From the NCBI RefSeq assembly GCF_019216885.1, contig NZ_JAAQRC020000001.1, positions 3,649,001 to 3,713,000 of the forward strand: a DNA stretch of 64,000 bases, read 5' to 3'. Numbering within the stretch: position 1 is the first letter of the stretch; each line of letters starts with the position of its first letter. This document shows positions 1 through 8,367 of the stretch, one piece after another. Position numbers and translations under genes: made by a program. The DNA comes from Methylobacterium sp. SyP6R. Its GTDB lineage: Bacteria > Pseudomonadota > Alphaproteobacteria > Rhizobiales > Beijerinckiaceae. Below the pieces are notes generated by a model. That model was not told the origin of the DNA. It saw only the letters and a list, made by a program, of their open reading frames with translations, and did not search any database.

Positions 1-117
1 AGCGGCGGCGGCCTCGAGGGGGCGCGCCATTCCGGCAACGGAGTCGAAACAAAGCAGCGCCGTTGCACCCCGGCACGTTGCAGCTTTGATGGGCGCTGTC
101 TATCACCGCCCGGACAC

Positions 118-138
118 AGTGCCGGCGAAACCGGCACT
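118..138. other. Short perfect hairpin in the left-edge intergenic DNA
   Basis: An 8-bp perfect stem (AGTGCCGG/CCGGCACT) closes a 5-nt CGAAA loop. There is no T-run on either side, so it is not a convincing intrinsic terminator. It sits 155 bp upstream of the amidinotransferase gene. I see no other feature in bases 1-293. Confidence 0.35.
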
Positions 139-293
139 CACCACCGGCGCGGCTTTTCGGCACAAGCAAGGCCGCCCCAGCATCGCCGCAAGCTCACTTT
201 ACGGCGCATCGTTCTCCCCGCCCCAGCTCCGGCTGGCGGGGGCCGGATACGCGAAAGAAGGCCGCTCGTGACGGCCGCCAGGGGACGAACAGC

Positions 294-1478
294 ATGGATC
301 GGGAGACGACCTTCGAGGCCGAGCGCGGCGCGCTCGACGACACGACCGCGCACGACCTGACGGCCCTCGGGGGCGAGGCGCCCGGCCGCGCCCCGTCGCC
401 GCAATCGCCCGTCATGGCCTGGAACGAGTGGGACCCGCTGGAGGAGGTGATCGTCGGCTCGCTCGACGGCGCCACGATCCCGACCCACCACCTGACGGTG
501 ATCTTCAACCTGCCGCGGGCCGCCCAGCCGTTCTACCGGCTCGCCTCCGGCTGGAAGTATCCCGGCTTCATGAAGAAGCTGGCTCAACAGGAGCTGGACG
601 GCTTCATCAAGATCCTGGCCGGCGAGGGCGTGAAGATCCGCCGTCCCGATTCCGTGGATTTCTCGAAGAAGTTCCGTGCGCCGCGCTGGTCGTCGCGCGG
701 CTTCTGCGTCGCCTGCCCGCGCGATCCGTATCTGGTGATCGGCGACGAGATCATCGAGAGCCCGATGTGCTGGCGCTCGCGCTACTTCGAGGGCGACGCC
801 TACCGCTCGCTGTTCAAGGAGTATTTCCGGGCCGGCGCGCGCTGGACCTCGGCGCCGCGGCCCCAGCTCACCGACGAGCTGTACAATTACGACTACCGGG
901 TGCCGAACCTGAAGGCCGGCGAACCGATGCAGTTCACGGTCAACGAGTTCGAGCCGGTCTTCGACGCGGCCGACTTCGTGCGCTGCGGCCGCGACCTGTT
1001 CGTCACCCGCTCCAACGTGACCAACCTGATGGGCATCGAGTGGCTGCGCCGCCATCTCGGCCCGGGCTTCCGGATCCACGAGATCGAGAGCCGCTGCCCG
1101 CAGCCGATGCACATCGATTCGTCGTTCATGCCGCTCGCCCCCGGCAAGGTGCTGGTCAATCCCGACTACATCGACGTCGAGAAGCTGCCGGCGGTGCTCA
1201 AGAAGTGGGACGTGCTGATCGCGCCCCGCCCCGACCCCGTCGAGGGCTTCATGAGCAAGATCTCGATGTGCTCGCCCTGGACCTCGATCAACGTGCTGGC
1301 CATCGACGAGAAGAAGATCGTGGTCGATGCGAGCCAGCCGACGCTGATCAAGGCGCTCAAGGACTGGGGCTTCGACCCGATCCCGACGCCGTTCCTGTCC
1401 TACGGCCCGTTCGGCGGCTCGTTCCACTGCGCCACGCTGGACGTGCGCCGGCGTGGGCCGCTGAAGTCCTATTTTTAG
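294..1478 (+). CDS. Glycine amidinotransferase-like protein (AGAT family)
   Basis: This 394-residue protein belongs to the amidinotransferase family, which moves an amidino group from arginine to an amine acceptor through a cysteine-bound intermediate. It closely resembles eukaryotic L-arginine:glycine amidinotransferase. The block FEPVFDAADFVRCGRD carries the Asp of the active site, PMHIDSSF carries the catalytic His, and GGSFHCATLDVRRRG near residue 380 carries the nucleophilic Cys, followed by a C-terminal SYF. Length matches the family. The ATG at 294 has no strong ribosome site, and a shorter start near residue 41 (MAWNEWDPLEEV) is also possible. The gene stands alone, with no adjacent methyltransferase or PKS/NRPS gene to show whether it makes guanidinoacetate or another guanidino compound. 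Family assignment is secure; the acceptor substrate is unknown. Confidence 0.9.
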   Translation: MDRETTFEAERGALDDTTAHDLTALGGEAPGRAPSPQSPVMAWNEWDPLEEVIVGSLDGATIPTHHLTVIFNLPRAAQPFYRLASGWKYPGFMKKLAQQELDGFIKILAGEGVKIRRPDSVDFSKKFRAPRWSSRGFCVACPRDPYLVIGDEIIESPMCWRSRYFEGDAYRSLFKEYFRAGARWTSAPRPQLTDELYNYDYRVPNLKAGEPMQFTVNEFEPVFDAADFVRCGRDLFVTRSNVTNLMGIEWLRRHLGPGFRIHEIESRCPQPMHIDSSFMPLAPGKVLVNPDYIDVEKLPAVLKKWDVLIAPRPDPVEGFMSKISMCSPWTSINVLAIDEKKIVVDASQPTLIKALKDWGFDPIPTPFLSYGPFGGSFHCATLDVRRRGPLKSYF

Positions 1479-1969
1479 GCGGCGTTCGGCGTCGTCGATA
1501 CCTCTTCCCCTCGTCGCCTACGGCGGGGCGGTTCGGGAGCAGGAATGGCGCGGGCTTTCTCCTCTCCCCGCGGGCGGGGAGAGGGCTGTGTCCCCCTTGC
1601 CGGGGACACAGCAAGCCCGCAGGGCGAGGGTGAGGGGGTCTCGACGAGTGAGGCTCCTCCGGAAGCACCCCCTCACCCTCGCTCCGGCTCCGCCTCCGCT
1701 TGCCGCGTCTCTTGAACAGAGACACGGCCCTCTCCCCGCCCGCGGGGAGAGGGGAAAGCCCGCGTCTCGTTCTTGTGCCGGGGCGTTCCTCGAATACTCT
1801 GTTTTCCCGACGAAACTCGTCATCGCGACGGCGTTTCTGCCGTAGCGGGAGGCCGAGCGCCTCCGACGCCCCCTGCCCCATTCGCACTTTCCTCACCATC
1901 CATCGGCCATGCTGAGGGCCGGCGCGTGACGCGGCACAGGGCCGTCCGCCACCCGAAAGCCGTCGCCCG
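1479..1969. other. Intergenic gap, mostly occupied by a palindromic repeat
   Basis: This 491-bp gap contains no credible gene. Its central 216 bp is a large palindromic repeat (1549-1764), annotated separately. The remaining 205 bp before the next gene shows no clear promoter consensus. Confidence 0.6.
1549..1764. repeat. Composite palindromic intergenic repeat, copy 1
   Basis: The ends form a long inverted repeat: CGCGGGCTTTC at the left pairs with GAAAGCCCGCG at the right. The CTCTCCCCGCGGGCGGGGAGAG block recurs in inverted form, and the inner GAGGGTGAGGGGG arm pairs with CCCCCTCACCCTC. Two side hairpins, at about 1585-1611 and 1701-1728, have stems that differ from those of the second full copy at 31422-31637. 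A partial relic is seen near 22252-22276, with a weaker trace near 44699. It codes for nothing and looks like a structured dispersed element of the host genome. Confidence 0.85.
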
Positions 1970-3265
1970 ATGAGGATCCTGGTACTCGGCGGCTACGGCC
2001 TGATCGGCGCCGCGGTACTCGCGCGGCTGCTCGAGGCCGGTCACGAGATGGTCGCCCTCGGGCGCGACGTCACGGCGGCGCGACGGCGTTTCCCGGAAGC
2101 GACCTGGATCGCCCGCGACATCGCGGCGTTGAGCGAGCCGGCCGCCTGGCACCCGGTGATCGCCGGCTGCGACGCGGTGGTGAACTGCGCCGGCGTGCTC
2201 CAGGATGGACCCGGCGACGACGTGCGCGCCGTACAGGACATCGCCATGCGGGCGCTGTTCCGGGCCTGCGCCGAGGCCGAGATCGCCAAGATCGTGCAGA
2301 TCTCCGCCGTCGGTGCCTCCGCCGACGCGCGGACCGCGTTCATGCGCACCAAGGACGCGGCCGATGCCGCGCTGGCGCAACTCGACCTCGACTGGACGAT
2401 CCTGCGTCCGGGCCTGGTGCTGGCCCCCACCGCCTATGGCGGCACCGCCCTCCTTCGGGCGCTCGCCTCGATGCCGCTGGTCATGGCCCTGGTCGGCGGC
2501 GCCGGGCCGATCCAGACCGTGCATGTCGACGACGTCGCCGAGGCCGTGCGCCTCGCCGTCGAGGGGCGGGTGCGGCCGCGAGCGGCCTACGACCTCGTCG
2601 AGGACGAGGCCCACTGCCTGGCCGAGGTCGTCGCCGCGTTCAGGGCCTGGCTCGGCCATCCCCCGGCCCGGCTCGTGGCGGTCCCGCGATTCCTCGTCCG
2701 GCCGGCGGTCGCCTTCTGCGACGGGCTCGGGCGGCTCGGCTGGCGCTCGCCGCTGCGCAGGACCGCCCTCGTGCAGGTCACCGAGGGCGTCACCGGCGAT
2801 CCCGGCCCCTGGCGGCGCGCCGGCGGCCCGGCACCGACGGGCTTGCGCGCCAGCCTGCGCCGCCTGCCCTCCACCGTCCAGGAGCGCTGGTTCGGCCGGC
2901 TCTGGCTCCTGAAGCCGGCCGTCATCGGCGGTCTCGCGTTGTTCTGGCTGGTCTCGGGCCTCGTCGGCCTCGTGCGGTTCGATGCCGCGGCGACGATCCT
3001 GACCGATCGGGGCGTCGGACCGGCCGCCGCCGGTGCCGCGGTCGCGGCCGGCATCGTCCTCGATCTGGTCCTCGGAGCCGCGATGCTGGTACGGCGCCTG
3101 ATGCCGCTCGCCGCTTCGGGGATGATCGGCGGCACGCTGGCCTATTGGGCGGCCGGGACGTGGCTCGCCCCCGATCTCTGGGTCGATCCCCTTGGCGTTT
3201 ACGTGAAGACGCTACCCGCCGCGCTCCTGGCGCTGGTCGCCCTTGCGCTCGCCGCGGAGCGCTGA
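1970..3265 (+). CDS. SDR/NmrA-type NAD(P)-binding protein fused to a DoxX-like membrane domain
   Basis: The N-terminal half (residues about 1-300) is an atypical short-chain dehydrogenase. It opens with the nucleotide-binding motif GGYGLIGAAV and continues with VVNCAGVLQ, as in NDUFA9/NmrA-like oxidoreductases; ILRPGLVLAP and VHVDDVAEAV are also typical. The C-terminal third (about 305-431) has four hydrophobic segments and resembles the DoxX-like family, so the product is probably an inner-membrane protein with its Rossmann domain in the cytoplasm. The ATG at 1970 starts directly at the Rossmann motif. The stop lies 3 bp before the DUF2269 gene, so the two are probably cotranscribed. Substrate and role are unknown. 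Confidence 0.85.
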   Translation: MRILVLGGYGLIGAAVLARLLEAGHEMVALGRDVTAARRRFPEATWIARDIAALSEPAAWHPVIAGCDAVVNCAGVLQDGPGDDVRAVQDIAMRALFRACAEAEIAKIVQISAVGASADARTAFMRTKDAADAALAQLDLDWTILRPGLVLAPTAYGGTALLRALASMPLVMALVGGAGPIQTVHVDDVAEAVRLAVEGRVRPRAAYDLVEDEAHCLAEVVAAFRAWLGHPPARLVAVPRFLVRPAVAFCDGLGRLGWRSPLRRTALVQVTEGVTGDPGPWRRAGGPAPTGLRASLRRLPSTVQERWFGRLWLLKPAVIGGLALFWLVSGLVGLVRFDAAATILTDRGVGPAAAGAAVAAGIVLDLVLGAAMLVRRLMPLAASGMIGGTLAYWAAGTWLAPDLWVDPLGVYVKTLPAALLALVALALAAER

Positions 3266-3268
3266 GCG

Positions 3269-3742
3269 ATGCCGTGGATCGACCTCTTGCGCTGGCTGCA
3301 CGTGATCGGCGCGACGGTCTTGTTCGGCACCGGGGCCGGCATCGCCTTCTTCATGCTGGTGGCGCACCGGACCCGCGATCCCCGTCTCGTCGCGCATGTC
3401 GCCGGCACGGTGGTGATCGCCGACGCCCTGTTCACGGCGACCGCCGCGGTGATGCAGCCTGTGACCGGACTGGCGCTTGCCCGTCTCGCCGGCTGGCCGC
3501 TGAACCAGGGCTGGCTCCTGGCCTCGATCGGGCTCTACGTCGTCGTCGGCCTGTTCTGGCTGCCGGTGGTGGCGATCCAGCTGCGGATGCGCGACCTGGC
3601 ACGGGCGGCGGCCGCCGAGGGGCGGACGCTGCCGACGGCCTACGACCGGCTGTTCCGGATCTGGTTCGCCTGCGGCTGGCCGGCCTTCGCGGCGATGCTG
3701 GCGATCCTCTGGCTCATGACCGCCAAGCCATCTTTCTGTTAA
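3269..3742 (+). CDS. DUF2269 family integral membrane protein
   Basis: This 157-residue protein has four predicted membrane helices. The pattern LLRWLHVIGATVLFGTG near the N terminus carries the conserved His of DUF2269 proteins. It starts 3 bp after the SDR-DoxX gene and is almost certainly in the same operon. The GTAxAxFF-type motif after helix 1 is intact. DUF2269 proteins have no established function. Its pairing with an SDR-DoxX fusion suggests a shared membrane redox or transport task, but that is inference. Confidence 0.85.
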   Translation: MPWIDLLRWLHVIGATVLFGTGAGIAFFMLVAHRTRDPRLVAHVAGTVVIADALFTATAAVMQPVTGLALARLAGWPLNQGWLLASIGLYVVVGLFWLPVVAIQLRMRDLARAAAAEGRTLPTAYDRLFRIWFACGWPAFAAMLAILWLMTAKPSFC

Positions 3743-3757
3743 GCCACCCCGCCCCGC

Positions 3758-4666
3758 TCAGCGCCCGGCGGTCGGCCCCTTGTCGGTCCAGTCCGGCGGC
3801 AAGCCGAAGGAATCGCCGATGATGCCGTCGACGCCGGGCGCCCGGCCGAAGGCCTGGCAGTCGGGATCGCGGGGCATCTCGCCCAGCATCGTCACGCGGA
3901 TGCGCTCGTAGGTCGGGATGGTGAGCTCGGACTCGAACGGATCCTCGCCGGTGGCGAGATACGAGCCGAAATCCTGGCCGAAATCGCCGGCGAGGTCGTA
4001 GATGTCGGCGACCGGGGAGAACCGGGCCTGGTTGGTGAAGGAGTTGGCGCCTCCGGCCCACACCATCGCGGCGCGCTGCTGGCGGCGGGCATCCAGGGCC
4101 TCGGCCTCGATCGTGAGGTCGCCGAGCCCGATCGGCAGGCGCGGCACCGGCACCTTGCCGATCGTGTCGGCGAAGCCGACGCCGACCTGCGCGGCGATGG
4201 TGATCGCCGCCGAGGCGCCGACCGCGACGCCGGAGGCCGGCACGTTGGTGAGGCTCGCCCGGGTGATGGTCGAGCGCACGGTCAGGTCGGCGGGGCCGGA
4301 CGAGACCACGTCGTAGCGCAGGGACAGCTCGTAGCACATCGCCCGGTCCGCCGCGTTGGCGACGACCCGGCGCTCCTGCTCGGTCACGTCGGGGCCGGAC
4401 ACCGCCGCCGAGAAGGTGGTGGGGATGATGCGCACCGTGCGCACCCGGGCCATCGCGGCCTTGTCGAGGAAGATCCGCGACTTCGTCGCGGTGGCCTCGC
4501 TCGAGGTCAGGTGGTCGTAGCGCGTGAGCAGGCCGGTCTGGGTCAGCACCGGCGTGGCGCAGCCCGCGAGAAGGGCCAGGGTCGCCACGGCCGCGACGCG
4601 GCGGGCGGCCCGCGTGGTCAAGGCAGCCTCGATTGTCGTCCGCATTCGGTCGCTTTCCCGGATCAC
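3758..4666 (-). CDS. DUF3313-like lipoprotein
   Basis: A signal peptide ending in the lipobox LLAGC (Cys about residue 36) marks this as an exported lipoprotein, probably anchored in the outer membrane. The mature part contains an Ala/Gly-rich block (about residues 150-200) and resembles DUF3313 lipoproteins, which have no firm function. The start shown gives 302 residues. Met8 (MRTTIEAALTTR) gives a more usual signal-peptide length and may be the real start. The gene converges with the DUF2269 gene, with only 15 bp between stops. Confidence 0.75.
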   Translation of the reverse strand: MIRESDRMRTTIEAALTTRAARRVAAVATLALLAGCATPVLTQTGLLTRYDHLTSSEATATKSRIFLDKAAMARVRTVRIIPTTFSAAVSGPDVTEQERRVVANAADRAMCYELSLRYDVVSSGPADLTVRSTITRASLTNVPASGVAVGASAAITIAAQVGVGFADTIGKVPVPRLPIGLGDLTIEAEALDARRQQRAAMVWAGGANSFTNQARFSPVADIYDLAGDFGQDFGSYLATGEDPFESELTIPTYERIRVTMLGEMPRDPDCQAFGRAPGVDGIIGDSFGLPPDWTDKGPTAGR

Positions 4667-4884
4667 GCGAAGCCGGTCGACCGGAAACCCCGATGGGATT
4701 CCCGGAGGCCGGCTCCAGGCGGCGCAAGGCCGGGCCCGTCCGGGCTCGCCGCGCCGTTATGCCGTGAAGCCTAGCCGTCGCCGCGAGGAGGGGGAAGCCG
4801 AGCGTGGCGGCGACCGTCGCTTCGGCCCCGGCTGTAACGCTTCGGCCACATTGTTTCCGAAGGTCAGGTCCCCGTGGGAATCCG

Positions 4885-5673
4885 TCAGGCGAGGGCCGCC
4901 ATGCTGCAGCTCTGCCCGCCATCCACCGGCAGGCACACGCCGGTGATGAAGCGGGCCTCGTCGGAGGCGAGGAAGACCGCCGCATGGGCGATGTCCCAGG
5001 CCTCGCCGAGGCGGCCGAGCGGCACCCGGCGGTCGCGGCCGGATTCCGGGGTGCCGGCGCCCCGGCATTCGTCGGCGAGCGTCGTGTCGAGGAGGCCCGG
5101 CAAGATCGCGTTGGCGCGGATGCCGTCGCGGGCATATTGCATCGCCACCGACACGGTCGCCTGGTTCACCGCCGCCTTGGCGGCCGCGTAGGCGAAGGCC
5201 GGCGTTCCGGTCCAGCGCCGGGAGGCGACCGACGAGATGTTGACCACCGCCCCCGACCGGCGGGCCCGCATGCCCGGCAGCACCGCCTTGCAGGTGCGCC
5301 AGACCCCGCCGACATTGACCTCGATCGCCCGGCGCCAGGTCTCCTCGTCGAGGTCCTCCGGGCCGCCGGCCTCCGGCAGACCGACATTGTTGTGCAGGAT
5401 GTCGATGCGGCCGAACCGCGTCTCGCCGGCGGCCACCGCCCGCGCCACCGCGTCGTAATCGGTAACGTCGGCGCACAAGGCCTCGGCCTCGTTGCCCTCC
5501 TCGGCGATGATCTGGGCCGTCTCCTCGGCGGCGGCGAGCCCGCGGTCGACGCAGATCACCCGGGCGCCCTCCCGGGCGAAGGCGACCGCCACCGCCTTGC
5601 CGTTGCCCCAGCCGGTGCCGGCGGAGCCCGCCCCGAACACGATCGCGATCTTGTGCAGCAGGCGTGTCGACAT
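4885..5673 (-). CDS. Short-chain dehydrogenase/reductase (SDR) family oxidoreductase
   Basis: A classical 262-residue SDR. The cofactor motif near residue 14 is GAGSAGTGWGNG, a variant of TGxxxGxG. NNVGLP corresponds to NNAG, ISSVAS carries the catalytic Ser, and YAAAK carries the Tyr-Lys pair. The C-terminal VDGGQS is the usual SDR ending. The ATG at 5673 was chosen because GGAGG lies 7 nt upstream and the Rossmann fold begins at once. In-frame sequence extends further upstream but shows no SDR homology. The substrate cannot be told; bacterial SDRs of this type often oxidise secondary alcohols or 3-hydroxyacyl compounds. Confidence 0.9.
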   Translation of the reverse strand: MSTRLLHKIAIVFGAGSAGTGWGNGKAVAVAFAREGARVICVDRGLAAAEETAQIIAEEGNEAEALCADVTDYDAVARAVAAGETRFGRIDILHNNVGLPEAGGPEDLDEETWRRAIEVNVGGVWRTCKAVLPGMRARRSGAVVNISSVASRRWTGTPAFAYAAAKAAVNQATVSVAMQYARDGIRANAILPGLLDTTLADECRGAGTPESGRDRRVPLGRLGEAWDIAHAAVFLASDEARFITGVCLPVDGGQSCSMAALA

Positions 5674-5777
5674 GGCCCGACCTCCGTCCCTCGACGGAGA
5701 GTCGCGAAAAAGGCCCGTCCCGCGCAACGGGCGGCAGAGCAGGGCGGCCAGAAGCCGCCCGCATGGATGGGCGAGTT

Positions 5778-5984
5778 CTAAGCCCGGACGGGCGCAGGCC
5801 CCCTGGCGAGGCGCCAGGCCGCGACGGCGACCGCCAGCGCGAGGCAGAGCTGGGCCGTGCTCCCCTCGCCCAGATGGGCGTGGCCGAGATCGAGCCGCAC
5901 GGCGAAGCGCACGGCCCATCCGGCCGCCCAGTAGCCGAGACAGAAGGTCAGGGCGGCAAGCAGGAGCGCGACGAAGTCGTTCAT
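5778..5984 (-). CDS. Small two-helix membrane protein
   Basis: Starting at the ATG at 5984 (MNDFVALLLAAL) the product is 68 residues with two hydrophobic segments (about 5-30 and 42-62). GGGGG lies about 9 nt upstream and supports this start over the longer in-frame reading. I do not recognise a family. It lies upstream of the SDR gene on the same strand, with a 104-bp gap, so cotranscription is possible. Confidence 0.5.
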   Translation of the reverse strand: MNDFVALLLAALTFCLGYWAAGWAVRFAVRLDLGHAHLGEGSTAQLCLALAVAVAAWRLARGPAPVRA

Positions 5985-6137
5985 GAGCGAGATCCCCCGC
6001 GGGCGAGGATGCGACCGCCGGGTCCCGCGGGCCGGCGGCGCGACCATCAGACCCGGGCAAGCTTGCCCGAAGCCTGTCTGCCCGGAAGGCTCAGCAAGAG
6101 CCGCGCCAGACCGCCGGTGTCTCGTCGCGCGCCGTCC

Positions 6138-6743
6138 TCACTCCGGCCGCGTCGCCTGCATCGACGGGCGCTCGCTGACGCGCGCGTACCATTCCGCCGC
6201 CGCGGGGGCGCGCTCGCGCCAGCCGAGATCGGGCAGGCGGAGGTCGAGATAGCCGAGGCAGCAGCCATACGTGATGGTGGCGATGTCGACCCGCTCGCCG
6301 AAGCCGGGCGCCGCCGCCTCGATCCGCGCCAGCGCGTCGACGATCTTTTCACGCTGCCCGGCAACCCAGGCCGGCGACCGCTCGGTCTCCTGGCGCACCC
6401 GGGTCTCGTAGACGCAGAGCAGCGCCGCATCGAGCAGGCCGTCGCCGGTCGATTGGGCGGCGAGCGCCATCCAGCGCGCCGGGCCGGGCGCCGGGAAGAA
6501 CCCGCCCGAACCCAGATGGTCGAGGTACTCGCAGATCACCCGGCTGTCGGCGAGCGCCGTGCCGTCGTCGAGGAGCAGGGTCGGCACCTGCGCGAGGGGG
6601 TTCTGTGCCCGGATGGTCGCGTCGCGGTTGATCGGGTGGGCGGCCGCCGGCAGCAGTTCGAGCTTGTCGAACAGCCCGAGCTCGTGGGCGACGACCAGCA
6701 CCTTGCGGACGAAGGGAGACGTCTTGGCGTAGAAGAGCTTCAT
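6138..6743 (-). CDS. Glutathione S-transferase family protein
   Basis: A 201-residue cytosolic GST. The N-terminal thioredoxin-fold domain begins KLFYAKTSPFVRKVLV, with Ser/Pro at the position that activates glutathione. QVPTLLLDDG holds the cis-Pro, and ADSRVICEYLD is the conserved Ser/Glu glutathione gamma-glutamyl contact. The all-helical domain follows. The ATG at 6743 has AGGAGG 6 nt upstream. The family is clear; the electrophilic substrate is not. Confidence 0.9.
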   Translation of the reverse strand: MKLFYAKTSPFVRKVLVVAHELGLFDKLELLPAAAHPINRDATIRAQNPLAQVPTLLLDDGTALADSRVICEYLDHLGSGGFFPAPGPARWMALAAQSTGDGLLDAALLCVYETRVRQETERSPAWVAGQREKIVDALARIEAAAPGFGERVDIATITYGCCLGYLDLRLPDLGWRERAPAAAEWYARVSERPSMQATRPE

Positions 6744-6780
6744 GGGGTTCCTCCTGTTGTTTTGGTTACCGATCATCCAT

Positions 6781-6935
6781 TCCGCGACCTCACCCTGAGG
6801 TACGGGCGATTCGAGGATCGCCGAGCCTCGAAGGAGGGCGCCAGGGATCGCAGCCGCATCCGGAGCCCTCCTTTCGAGGTTGGTCGATCTTCGATCGCGT
6901 GCGATCTGCGATCGCCAACATCTCAGGATGCGGTT
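6781..6935. repeat. GACCTCA-type palindromic repeat, degenerate copy
   Basis: The core CCAGGGATCGCAG with flanking inverted arms (CTCGAAGGAGGG left, CCCTCCTTTCGAG right) matches the fuller copy at 38445-38573. The outer arms (GACCTCACCCTGAGGT left, ATCTCAGGATGCGGTT right) are more decayed here. It fills most of the gap between the GST and hydrolase genes. Confidence 0.7.
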
Positions 6936-6996
6936 CTGGATGGGACGAGGGTGCAGCTCGCATCACAGGCCGTCGTCACCGATCCATGGTACCTGC

Positions 6997-8196
6997 TCAC
7001 TGCCCCCGCCCGGACGCCGTCGGCTTCGCGGCAGGCTTCGCGACGGCCGGCGCGGCGCCCGGCGCCGCGGGCTTCGGGGGCGCCGGCGGGCGCGGGGTCT
7101 CGACGCTGAGGCGGCGCACCGGCCAGCCGTCGCTCCAGCGCTCCATGTCGATGAAGCGCGGGTTGCTCTTCAGGCTGGTGGCATTCTGGCCCGAGAACGC
7201 GGCGGCCGCCGCCATGTCGAAGGTCTTCCAGAAGGCGAGGTAGTCGAGGCTGTCGGTGCCGGCGGCGTTGATCTGCCCGACGAGCACGGTCTGCTCGCCG
7301 GTGAGCGTCATGTCGGCCGACCACTTGAATGGAGCCGGCTTCTGCTTCGGGTCGGCGGTCGGCAGCTTCAGCTGCGCCACATCGTAGGCCGGGTTGCCGC
7401 CGGCGGGAGCCGCCAGGGTGGCGGAGAGAGCCGGGAAGCCGTGATCGTCGGAGAGTGCGCGGACCATCAGCTTGTGGTCGGTCGGCACGGCGGTGGCCTC
7501 CCGCATCACGCGCCTTGCGGCGATGTCGGCGGCGCGGGCGTCCCGATCGCCGATCACCGTGACGATCAGCGTCGCGGGGTCGATGTCGTTGAGGTCGTGG
7601 AGGGCGATGCCGCGGGCCTTGTCGTCCCGGGCGATGCCGCCCGGCACGGCGCCGAAGATCAGCCGCGGCACCGGCAGGCCGTTCGCCTTGGCGCGGGCCG
7701 CGAGGTTGGCCGCCAGCGGCACGCCGGCGAGGTGGCCGATCAGCGCCACGCGGCTCGTGTCGGGCTTCGCCTCCTGGTCGCCGGCGAGCTCGGCGAGCGC
7801 CTCCTTGACCAGGGTCGCCGCATTGCCGCCCGCATCGACCGGCCGGGTGCGGCCCACCTCCTGGAAGCGCGGGAACAGCACGAGGTAGCCGGAGCGTGCC
7901 AGGTGCTCGATCCAGGCCCCGTAGGCCTGCGGGTTCACCGCCCCCCAGGCATGCAGCAGCACCGCCACCGGCCGCCCCTCGGCCTGGGCCGGGCCGTTGC
8001 CGTAATAAGCGAAGGTCACCGCGCCGGCCCGGCCGAGCACCCGCTTCACCACGCTCGCGGCGAGGTAGGCCTGGCCTCCCGGCCCCTCCTTCGGCTGGGC
8101 GGGCGGCGTGGCGGCGCTCACACCGGACGCGCCACTGACGACCGCGAGGGCGAGGGCGAGCGGAAGGACGAGGTGGAGGCGGGAGAGCGGAGGCAT
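6997..8196 (-). CDS. Secreted alpha/beta-hydrolase-fold protein lacking the nucleophile serine
   Basis: From the ATG at 8196 the 399-residue product has a clear signal peptide (PLALALAVVSGASGVSAA). Its hydrolase-fold core carries LLHAWG (oxyanion region), a GDRD acid turn and a DDHGF histidine segment. The nucleophile elbow expected as G-H-S-x-G reads GHLAGVP, so Leu replaces Ser, and ordinary esterase chemistry should be lost unless another residue serves. The C-terminal 30 residues are Pro/Ala-rich. Residues 240-360 may be a carbohydrate- or peptide-binding lobe, but I do not recognise it. An upstream in-frame extension has no coding support. It may be a binding protein evolved from a dienelactone-hydrolase-like enzyme. 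Confidence 0.7.
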   Translation of the reverse strand: MPPLSRLHLVLPLALALAVVSGASGVSAATPPAQPKEGPGGQAYLAASVVKRVLGRAGAVTFAYYGNGPAQAEGRPVAVLLHAWGAVNPQAYGAWIEHLARSGYLVLFPRFQEVGRTRPVDAGGNAATLVKEALAELAGDQEAKPDTSRVALIGHLAGVPLAANLAARAKANGLPVPRLIFGAVPGGIARDDKARGIALHDLNDIDPATLIVTVIGDRDARAADIAARRVMREATAVPTDHKLMVRALSDDHGFPALSATLAAPAGGNPAYDVAQLKLPTADPKQKPAPFKWSADMTLTGEQTVLVGQINAAGTDSLDYLAFWKTFDMAAAAAFSGQNATSLKSNPRFIDMERWSDGWPVRRLSVETPRPPAPPKPAAPGAAPAVAKPAAKPTASGRGQ

Positions 8197-8367
8197 GAGG
8201 CTGGGGGGCTGGCGGCTCGGGAGGCGCACCCCACACTGTTTCGCGCCCGCACTCAAGGCGTGATCGCGCGCGAGGCCGACCGTTCTGAGGCTTGTCGCTT
8301 CCGCGGTACAGTCACGCTCGCGATTCGGAGAGCAGAAGCGGGGTTCCGGGTCGTTTCGCGGCAAGTT

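Noticed and set aside
1..30. Possible start of a leftward gene (ATG read from 30 on the minus strand, MARPLEAAAA)
   Set aside because: Only ten codons are visible before the edge, with no clear ribosome site.
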